Positions 1 to 5,008 of a stretch of 6,172 nt of DNA are shown here, piece after piece. Made by a program: the position numbers and the translations under genes. The notes under the pieces were generated by a model. That model saw only the letters and a list, made by a program, of their open reading frames with translations, was not told where the DNA came from and did not search any database. Source of the stretch: Chloroflexota bacterium (GTDB taxonomy: Bacteria; Chloroflexota; Limnocylindria; Limnocylindrales; CSP1-4); contig JANYAA010000503.1 in the NCBI GenBank assembly GCA_025355255.1, positions 1-6,172 on the forward strand. Reading direction: 5' to 3'. Numbering within the stretch: the stretch's first letter is position 1; every line of letters starts with the position of its first letter.

Positions 1-2313
1 GGCGCTGGCGCGGATCCTCCCCTCCACAGTTGCGGCGCTGACCGCAGCGTCAGCGACGACCGCGAGGTCGCGCTCCACTTCGGGGAAGCGCCCGACGCCG
101 GGTGCGCGCTCAGCCACTAGCGCGCCCTCGGCCAGCCCGGCGAGCGCCACTTCGGCGACGATGATGCGGCCCTGTGTCCGGAGCTCCCAGGCGTCCACGA
201 CGGACGGGTGGAGCTCGCCCACGATGGCGTGGAGCTTGCCGTCTATGACGGCACGTGCCGATCGACCCGGATGCAGCAGCGGTTCGTTGGCCTCCGCCTC
301 GTAGGTTGGCCTCCCAAAGCCAAGCCGCCCGGTGAGCAACTCGATGACGCCCTTGGCGTCGTCGACATCGGCTGGGCGTGCAGATCGGTTCCACGCCGCG
401 GGCTCCAGCGAGCCGGTCAGTGCGAAGCCCACGCGCCACCACTCGCGCGGCGTGACGCCGGTTCTGGCGTAGCCCTTGCCGATCTCGAACACCGCCACGT
501 CGGGCGTGCCGTGGCGCAGGTTGACCCCGACGACGTCCAGCAGGCTGCCGAGGAGGTTGCGGCGCAGGACCGAGTGGTCGCGCGACAGCGGGTTGCCCAC
601 CCCGATCGCCTCGCCGCCCGGCTGGTCCTCGTCGCCGAGCGACGGCACCTCCCGGCGGAGCAGGAACGTCTCGACGTGTTTTGGGGAGACGAGCGCTGTC
701 GTCACCACCTCGGTGAGGCCAGCGCCGGCGAGGGTCTCGCGAACGAGGTTGCGAACCTCGAGAGGCGACGCGCGAAACACCGGCATCGCGGTGTCTGGCG
801 TCACGGACGGGACAAGCTCGTAGCCGCGGACGCGGGCCACCTCTTCGGCGATGTCCGCCTCGATCACGATGTCGCGCCGCCAGGTGGGCACGAGCACCGC
901 CAGCGCGGCGTCTGCGCCGGGGTCCACCGTGAGGACGTCCGGCTTGAGGGCCACCATCACCCGCTCACCTGCCACCGCTGGCTCCGTCTCCACGCCGACA
1001 CGGTCCAGCAGGTCGCGCAGATCGTCCACCGAGAGGTCGGTGCCCAGCAACCTGTTGACGCGCGCGGGCCGGAAGACCACCCGGCTGCGCTCGGGCTCCA
1101 CCGGTGCGGTGTCGATTCTGCCCGTCGCGATGACGCCGCCTGCCCACTCGTGGAGCAGCTGCGCGGTCCGGTCCGCACCGAGGCGCGCCAAACGCGTCTC
1201 CTGGCCCTTCTCGAATCGGCTAGACGCCTCAGAGCGCAGGGCAAGGCGCTGGGCGGTACGCCGGATGCTCACCGGGTCGAAGATGGCTGACTCAACCACG
1301 ACGTCCGTCGTGGCATCGGCGACTTCCGAGTTGGCACCGCCCATCACCCCGGCGATCCCCAGCGGACCCGCCGGGTCGGCTAGGAGCAGCGTCTCGGGCG
1401 TGAGGGTGCGGATGACGTGGTCCAGCGTCTCGAGCTGCTCGCCCTCATGGGCGCGGCGGACGATGATGGTTGGGCGACCGTCTGGCACGGCGTGCACTGA
1501 GGCCGCGTCAAACGTGTGGATGGGCTTGCCCAGCTCCAGCATCACGTAGTTGGACGCGTCCACGACGTTGCTGATCGGCCGCTGGCCCGCGGCAAGGAGC
1601 CGCATCTGGATGCGGTCCGGTGACGGGCCAACCTTGACACCACTCACCCAGCGTCCGACAAAGCGGGTGCAAAGCGCGCGGTCCTGGACGTCCACAGCCA
1701 GACGCTCGGCCGTGGCGGGGCCACTCCCCTCCTCCACGTTAATCGCCGGCGGGCGGATCTGCTGGCGGGTGGCCGCGGCTACTTCGCGGGCAAGGCCAAC
1801 GATGGACAGCGCATCGCCACGGTTTGGCTTGACATCCACATCGAGCACCACATCGCCATACAGGTCGGCGAGCGGCACGCCGAGGGGCGTGTCGGCGGGA
1901 AGGATCAGGATCCCGTCGCTGTCGGCGGTCAGGTTGAGCTCGGTCCCCGAGCACAGCATGCCGTTGGAGACGACGCCCATCTTCTCGGCGCGCTCGATGC
2001 GGCGGCCGCCGGGCAGGACGGCGCCCGGCAGGGCCACGGGGATGCGCTGGCCGGGCGCGATGTTGGTGGCCCCGCAGACGATGGCCAGCGGCTCGCTGCC
2101 ATCGCCGAGCGTCACGGTGGTGAGGCTGAGGCGATCAGCCCTCGGGTGCTTCTCCACCGTGAGCAACTGGCCCGTGACCACGCTGTTCCAGTCTGCGCCC
2201 CAGCGCTCAATGCCCTTGACCTCCATCCCCAGCAGCGTCAGCCGCTCGGCGAGCTGCTCTGGCGTGAGGTCGACATCCACGAATTCGCGGAGCCATGAGA
2301 GCGGGACCCTCAT
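1..2313 (-). CDS. pheT: Phenylalanine--tRNA ligase beta subunit, 5' part; C-terminus beyond the left edge
   Basis: Tetramer partner of PheS that binds tRNA-Phe and edits mischarged Tyr-tRNA-Phe. The ATG at 2311-2313 overlaps the pheS stop (ATGA), indicating coupled translation. The frame is open for 771 codons to the left edge without a stop. It begins MRVPLSWLREFVDVDLT, typical of PheT. The EMAP-type tRNA-binding domain covers about residues 39-152 (HPRADRLS, NGMLCS). The B3/B4 editing domain covers about 211-390 (ISNVVDASNYVMLELGKP, GIAGVMGG, RSEASSRFEKG). B5 covers about 411-502 (RPARVNRLLGTDLS, PTWRRDIVIEADIAEEVARVRGYE) and is some 20 residues longer than in E. coli because of a segment near 448-472. 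The catalytic-like core domain follows from about 510 (NPLSRDHSVLRRNLL, FEIG, LHPGRSA, GELHP). The anticodon-binding FDX-ACB domain starts near 742 (RFPEVERDLAVV) and is cut. About 60-70 residues should lie beyond the edge, for a total near 835. Confidence 0.97.
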   Translation of the reverse strand, partial: MRVPLSWLREFVDVDLTPEQLAERLTLLGMEVKGIERWGADWNSVVTGQLLTVEKHPRADRLSLTTVTLGDGSEPLAIVCGATNIAPGQRIPVALPGAVLPGGRRIERAEKMGVVSNGMLCSGTELNLTADSDGILILPADTPLGVPLADLYGDVVLDVDVKPNRGDALSIVGLAREVAAATRQQIRPPAINVEEGSGPATAERLAVDVQDRALCTRFVGRWVSGVKVGPSPDRIQMRLLAAGQRPISNVVDASNYVMLELGKPIHTFDAASVHAVPDGRPTIIVRRAHEGEQLETLDHVIRTLTPETLLLADPAGPLGIAGVMGGANSEVADATTDVVVESAIFDPVSIRRTAQRLALRSEASSRFEKGQETRLARLGADRTAQLLHEWAGGVIATGRIDTAPVEPERSRVVFRPARVNRLLGTDLSVDDLRDLLDRVGVETEPAVAGERVMVALKPDVLTVDPGADAALAVLVPTWRRDIVIEADIAEEVARVRGYELVPSVTPDTAMPVFRASPLEVRNLVRETLAGAGLTEVVTTALVSPKHVETFLLRREVPSLGDEDQPGGEAIGVGNPLSRDHSVLRRNLLGSLLDVVGVNLRHGTPDVAVFEIGKGYARTGVTPREWWRVGFALTGSLEPAAWNRSARPADVDDAKGVIELLTGRLGFGRPTYEAEANEPLLHPGRSARAVIDGKLHAIVGELHPSVVDAWELRTQGRIIVAEVALAGLAEGALVAERAPGVGRFPEVERDLAVVADAAVSAATVEGRIRASA

Positions 2314-3350
2314 CGGAACGCCCCCAGGAAGCGGAGATCGTCTTCCATGTACTGGCGCAGATCGCCGACGGCGTGGCGCAAGTTGGCGATGCGCTCAACG
2401 CCCATGCCAAACGCGAAGCCTTGGTAGCGCTCGGGGTCGATGCCGCCGTAGCGGAGGACGACCGGGTGCACCATGCCCGCGCCCAGAATGGTCATCCAGC
2501 CCGTGCGCGAGCAGGCGGGGCACTTCTCCCCGTTGCAGATGACGCACAGGATGTCGAACGCCACGGACGGCTCCGTGAACGGGTAGTACCCGGGCCGGAA
2601 TCGCGTGGCCCGGCCAGCGCCAAACATCGCGTGGGCAAACTGGTCGAGAAGACCCTTGAGGTCCGCCATGGACGTGCCCTCGTCGATCATCAGGCCTTCC
2701 ACCTGGAAGAACTCGGACGCGTGGCTGGCGTCGACGGCCTCGTAGCGGAAGCAGCGCCCAGGCAGCAGCGCGCGGATGGGCGGCCGCTCCTGATGCATCA
2801 CGCGGATCTGGCCCGGGCTGGTGTGGGTTCGCAAGAGGCGCCCCTCCATGTCCAGGTACAGCGTGTCCCACAGGTCGCGCGCCGGGTGGTCGGGCGGGAT
2901 GTTCAGCATCTGGAAGTTGGTGACGTCGTCCTCAACCTCGGGGCCCTCATAGACCACGAAGCCAAACTGAGCGAACACGTCGGCGATCTTGCGAGCCGTC
3001 TCCACGATGGGATGGAGGCTGCCGCGGCGGATGGGCCGGCCGGGCGTGGTGACGTCAACAGTCTCCGCCGTGAGGCGAGTGGCCAGCTCTGCGCTGCCCA
3101 ACTGGGCACGTGCCAAGCCGATAGCCGCTTCGACGGCGATACGGACCTCGTTGGCGATGGCGCCGACACGCGGCCGGTCCTCAGCAGGCAGGGCGCCGAT
3201 GCCGCGCAGGATCGCCGTCAACTCGCCCTTCTTGCCGAGCACGTCGAGCTCGATCACGTCCAGGGCGGCCGTGTCCGGCGCGCTCACGGCGGCGCTCGAG
3301 GCGCGATCACGCAGGGCGTTCAGATCGGATGTCAGCTGCGCGAGGTCCAT
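2310..3350 (-). CDS. pheS: Phenylalanine--tRNA ligase alpha subunit
   Basis: Catalytic subunit of the heterotetrameric (alpha-beta)2 PheRS, which charges tRNA-Phe. The 346-residue product matches the usual length (about 330-350). An N-terminal coiled coil covers about residues 1-85 and includes LGKKGELTAILRG. Motif 1 lies around 130-140 (GFVVYEGPEVE), with HPARDLWDT after it. Motif 2 is 198-219 (GRCFRYEAVDASH to FFQVEG) and motif 3 is 311-324 (GFAFGMGVERIANL). Ala313 corresponds to E. coli Ala294, which sets phenylalanine specificity. Four cysteines at 269, 272, 277 and 280 (CxxC-x4-CxxC) form a probable zinc knuckle also found in B. subtilis PheS. The chosen start is the ATG at 3348-3350, giving MDLAQLTSDL as expected, although its ribosome binding site is weak (AGAAG). 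An in-frame TTG at 3411-3413 has GGAG 4 nt upstream and would add 21 non-conserved residues. The gene overlaps pheT by 4 nt. Confidence 0.97.
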   Translation of the reverse strand: MDLAQLTSDLNALRDRASSAAVSAPDTAALDVIELDVLGKKGELTAILRGIGALPAEDRPRVGAIANEVRIAVEAAIGLARAQLGSAELATRLTAETVDVTTPGRPIRRGSLHPIVETARKIADVFAQFGFVVYEGPEVEDDVTNFQMLNIPPDHPARDLWDTLYLDMEGRLLRTHTSPGQIRVMHQERPPIRALLPGRCFRYEAVDASHASEFFQVEGLMIDEGTSMADLKGLLDQFAHAMFGAGRATRFRPGYYPFTEPSVAFDILCVICNGEKCPACSRTGWMTILGAGMVHPVVLRYGGIDPERYQGFAFGMGVERIANLRHAVGDLRQYMEDDLRFLGAFR

Positions 3351-3482
3351 GGGCTTCTGATTGGGTCCAGTGCTGGTGCGTGTGGCTTGGAACGATGCGG
3401 GAGACGGCGCCAACTGGCTCCGGGAATCACGAACCCTCGGTCATCGGAGACGCCGAGGGTCCGGGCTGAACGACCGCAAGGG
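3351..3482 (-). other. rplT-pheS leader/intergenic region
   Basis: A 132-nt gap, much larger than the 7- and 16-nt gaps in the preceding block. It carries a perfect stem-loop at 3433-3460 near its upstream end. I see no good -35/-10 pair. No Phe-rich leader peptide is present. The region is too short, and lacks the conserved T-box sequence, for a tRNA-sensing T-box leader. Confidence 0.5.
3433..3460 (-). promoter_or_regulatory. 8-bp stem-loop upstream of pheS (attenuator, terminator or processing site?)
   Basis: ACCCTCGG (3433-3440) and CCGAGGGT (3453-3460) form a perfect 8-bp stem with a 12-nt loop. On the minus strand it starts about 23 nt after the rplT stop and ends about 82 nt before the pheS ATG. 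The downstream sequence begins TTCGTGATTCCC, with no U run, so a classical intrinsic terminator is unlikely. Partial termination, RNA processing or protein binding that sets pheST level relative to L20 are all possible. The structure is seen; the role is inferred. Confidence 0.4.
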
Positions 3483-3833
3483 TCAGGCGCCGCGGGCTAC
3501 CTCGGCGATGCGTGTAAACGTTGCGGCATCCCGGACCGCGAGATCCGCCAAGACCTTGCGGTCAAGATCCACGTTGGCCTTCTTGAGGCCAGCGATCAGC
3601 TTGCCGTAGGTGATGCCGTTGATGCGTGCTGCTGCGTTGATCCGGATGATCCACAGCTCGCGCATGTCGCGCTTCCGCTGCTTGCGGTCACGGGTGGCAT
3701 AGGCCAACGCGTGGAGCTGTGCCTCTTTGGCCCGCTTGACGAGCTTGCGGTTTGTGCCCGTTCGACCTTCGGCCTCGTTGAACAGGCGCTTATGGCGCCT
3801 GTGGCTGGTTACACCCCGCTTGACGCGTGCCAT
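3483..3833 (-). CDS. rplT: 50S ribosomal protein L20 (bL20)
   Basis: L20 binds 23S rRNA early in 50S assembly and is an autorepressor of its operon in E. coli and Bacillus. The 116-residue product has the normal length and begins MARVKRGVTSHRRHKR. The conserved core runs YATRDRKQRKRDMRELWIIRINAAARINGITYGKLIAGL at about residues 45-83, followed by DRKVLADLAVRD near 91-102. The segment between residues 18 and 35 (FNEAEGRTGTNRKLVKR) differs from the more usual KLAKGYRGARSRLYR pattern, losing several of the bulky aromatic and basic residues seen in many L20s. The start is an ATG with a strong ribosome binding site. It is the last gene of the tight infC-rpmI-rplT block; the next gene, pheS, is 132 nt away. 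Confidence 0.97.
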   Translation of the reverse strand: MARVKRGVTSHRRHKRLFNEAEGRTGTNRKLVKRAKEAQLHALAYATRDRKQRKRDMRELWIIRINAAARINGITYGKLIAGLKKANVDLDRKVLADLAVRDAATFTRIAEVARGA

Positions 3834-3849
3834 CGTTCGCTCCTACGCC
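3834..3849 (-). promoter_or_regulatory. rplT ribosome binding site in the rpmI-rplT gap
   Basis: The 16-nt gap reads on the minus strand with TAGGAG about 7 nt before the ATG of rplT. It confirms the rplT start and shows that L20 is translated from its own strong site within the operon. Confidence 0.7.
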
Positions 3850-4047
3850 CTACGCGTACGGCAGCAGGCCGCGGATCTGATCCCGAGACTCGGGTCCGAT
3901 CACTGCCTTGCCGGCGTAACGGCGCGTTCGGCGCGACGACTTGAGCTCAAGGTGATGTCCGCGCCAGGACTTCACTCGAATGAACTTGCCACTTCCGGTG
4001 ACCCCGATTCGCTTCTGGGCCCCTTTGTGGGTCTTCATCTTCGGCAC
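3850..4047 (-). CDS. rpmI: 50S ribosomal protein L35 (bL35), GTG start
   Basis: Small, very basic large-subunit protein of 65 residues, the usual L35 length. It begins (M)PKMKTHKGAQKR, the family's diagnostic N-terminus. SGKFIRVKSWRGHHLELKSSRR follows in the middle and ends in a C-terminal GLLPYA. The start is the GTG at 4045-4047; an open frame runs further upstream to 4176 but overlaps infC and has no L35 homology. A GAGG about 5 nt ahead of the GTG acts as ribosome binding site and overlaps the TGA stop of infC, so translation is likely coupled to infC. In E. coli the L35-L20 pair is controlled by L20 binding its own mRNA; I cannot identify such a site here. Confidence 0.96.
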   Translation of the reverse strand: MPKMKTHKGAQKRIGVTGSGKFIRVKSWRGHHLELKSSRRTRRYAGKAVIGPESRDQIRGLLPYA

Positions 4048-4054
4048 GCTGGCC

Positions 4055-4735
4055 TCACTCTCCTGCTGGCGCCGCCTCGGCCGCCGGCTCGGCGGAGGGC
4101 GTCGGTTCGGGCTCGGCTTCCAGCGCGGGTGCTCCGGGGGCGTCCAGCGCAAGCGCGCCTTCTGCATCCGGCGCAACGGCGCCGTCGGGCTTCGTGCCCG
4201 GGATACGGTGCTCGTGGACCCTCGGCTTGTGGACCGAGGCGAGCGTCATGAACATCGACTTGCCCTCGAGCACCGGGGTGCGGTCGATCACGCCGTGGTC
4301 TTTGACCAAATCGCCAAACCTGGCGAGAAGGCTGCGACCAATGTCCGGATGGGTGAGCTCTCGTCCGCGGAAGCGGACGGTCACCTTGACCCGATCGCCG
4401 TCCTCGAGGAACTCGATTGCGCGATGGAGCTTGGTGTCGAAGTCTCCCGTGCCGATCTTCGGCGTGAGACGGACTTCCTTGAACTCAACCGCCCGCTGCT
4501 TCCGCTTTGCCTCTTTCTCGCGCTTGGTCAGCTCGTACTTGTACTGACCGAAATCGAGAAAGCGGACAACCGGGGGAGCCGCCATCGGTGCGACCTCGAC
4601 CAGGTCGAGGCCCCGCTCCTGCGCCATGACGAGGGCCTGTCGCGTCGGCATGACGCCGAGCTGTGAGCCATCCTCATCGACAACTCGCACCTGGGGGATG
4701 CGGATCATCTCGTTGATGCGCAGGTCTCGGCTGAT
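4055..4735 (-). CDS. infC: Translation initiation factor IF-3, likely AUC start
   Basis: IF3 binds the 30S subunit, keeps it apart from 50S and checks the start codon and initiator tRNA pairing. The chosen start is ATC at 4733-4735, behind a good Shine-Dalgarno sequence. It gives a 226-residue protein beginning (M)SRDLRINEMIR, exactly where IF3 homologues begin. The N-domain spans about residues 1-68 (DFGQYKYE at its end), the basic linker helix 69-85 (TKREKEAKRKQRAVEFKE), and the C-domain about 86-170 (EVRLTPKIGTGDFDTKL, VRFRGRELTHPDIG, GKSMFMTLA). Typical IF3 is about 180 residues; here a tail of roughly 45 residues (about 181-226), rich in Ala, Pro and Glu, is added. A start at the GTG at 4786 would give 243 residues but lacks a ribosome binding site. 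In E. coli the AUU start of infC mediates autoregulation by IF3 itself, and the AUC here suggests similar control. The stop lies 7 nt before rpmI, so the two genes are probably translationally coupled. Confidence 0.96.
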   Translation of the reverse strand: MSRDLRINEMIRIPQVRVVDEDGSQLGVMPTRQALVMAQERGLDLVEVAPMAAPPVVRFLDFGQYKYELTKREKEAKRKQRAVEFKEVRLTPKIGTGDFDTKLHRAIEFLEDGDRVKVTVRFRGRELTHPDIGRSLLARFGDLVKDHGVIDRTPVLEGKSMFMTLASVHKPRVHEHRIPGTKPDGAVAPDAEGALALDAPGAPALEAEPEPTPSAEPAAEAAPAGE

Positions 4736-4739
4736 GGTG

Positions 4740-4748
4740 AACTCCCTT
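4740..4748 (-). promoter_or_regulatory. Ribosome binding site that sets the infC start
   Basis: The minus strand carries AAGGGAG, whose GGAG core lies 6 nt before an ATC codon at 4733-4735. No ATG, GTG or TTG lies at usable spacing. The upstream in-frame GTG at 4784-4786 has no Shine-Dalgarno sequence in front of it and would add 17 residues unlike IF3. The site therefore argues for an AUC start. Confidence 0.6.
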
Positions 4749-4811
4749 GCTCGAGCGAATACTGCTATCGACGCGCGTCCTGACACACGGCCAAGGCTCG
4801 GTCGCCGCGGC

Positions 4812-4841
4812 AGGATAGCACAGGGGTTCGAACCCGGGCAA
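4812..4841 (-). promoter_or_regulatory. Candidate sigma-70-type promoter for infC-rpmI-rplT
   Basis: On the minus strand a -35-like TTGCCC (4836-4841) is followed after 18 nt by TATCCT (4812-4817). The -10 is preceded by TGC, giving an extended -10 element (TGCTATCCT). Transcription would start near 4805, leaving a leader of about 70 nt before the infC start. It is the best promoter-like match in the thrS-infC gap and sits where a separate promoter for the IF3/L35/L20 genes is expected. The spacer holds the perfect palindrome at 4824-4835. Confidence 0.45.
4824..4835. repeat. Perfect 12-bp palindrome inside the infC promoter spacer
   Basis: GGGTTCGAACCC reads identically on both strands and lies wholly between the candidate -35 and -10 elements. 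A dyad in that position is a typical place for an operator. The sequence also resembles a tRNA T-arm, but no tRNA body surrounds it on either strand. Operator function is inference only. Confidence 0.4.
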
Positions 4842-4847
4842 CGCGCG

Positions 4848-4867
4848 AGGCGCCTCCCGGGGCGCCT
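4848..4867 (-). terminator. Possible thrS terminator stem-loop without U tract
   Basis: A perfect 7-bp GC-rich inverted repeat, AGGCGCC (4848-4854) and GGCGCCT (4861-4867), flanks a 6-nt loop. It lies about 140 nt past the thrS stop and immediately upstream of the candidate infC promoter. There is no downstream T run, so termination is inferred only from position and stem strength. In a genome this GC-rich, a stem of this size can also arise by chance. Confidence 0.25.
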
Positions 4868-5008
4868 GTGAGGCGGCGGTGTACCAACACCGTCGGTCTT
4901 ACAACACCCGCTGGGCGAAGTGCGCGGTCATGGGGCTACGTGGGCCGGGGGACGGGCCACCCAGGCACGATTCGACGCCCCCAGCGCGGACGGCCCGCCC
5001 TCCTCGGC

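Larger units (their letters stand above)
4736..5008 (-). other. thrS-infC intergenic region with GC-rich hairpins
   Basis: This 273-nt gap is the longest non-coding stretch in the window. Three potential stems are visible: 4940-4960 (8 positions, one mismatch, 5-nt loop), 4877-4892 (CGGTGT / ACACCG, 6 bp, 4-nt loop) and 4848-4867 (AGGCGCC / GGCGCCT, 7 bp, 6-nt loop). None is followed on the minus strand by a run of T, so they are not textbook intrinsic terminators, although GC-rich bacteria often use stems without a U tract. Their place between the thrS stop and the candidate infC promoter fits 3'-end formation for thrS. No convincing small gene or RNA gene was found here. Confidence 0.5.

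Noticed and set aside
208..2542. Long plus-strand open frames at 208-1290, 851-1549 and 1550-2542
   Set aside because: They lie antisense to pheT, whose full conserved domain order is readable on the minus strand; composition is Arg/Ser/Ala-rich noise.
3351..3482. T-box leader or pheM-like attenuator peptide ahead of pheST
   Set aside because: The gap is only 132 nt, the conserved T-box sequence is absent, no U-tract terminator follows the stem, and the short open frames here contain no Phe-codon run.
2295..3944. 549-codon open frame on the plus strand antisense to pheS and rplT
   Set aside because: It crosses two confirmed genes on the opposite strand, has no recognisable protein family, and is a typical high-GC shadow frame.
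3850..4176. Extended 108-residue reading of the rpmI frame
   Set aside because: The upstream part overlaps the infC tail in another frame and is Arg/Pro-rich; L35 homology starts exactly at the GTG at 4047.
4749..4779. Short palindromes GCTCGAGC (4749-4756) and GACGCGCGTC (4770-4779) in the infC leader as possible regulatory elements
   Set aside because: Short GC-rich palindromes are expected by chance at this composition and neither has a clear relation to the start or promoter.
4822..4838. GGGTTCGAACCC resembles a tRNA T-arm, suggesting a tRNA gene between thrS and infC
   Set aside because: Neither strand shows an acceptor stem, D-arm or anticodon arm at the correct spacing around it; the palindrome alone is not enough.
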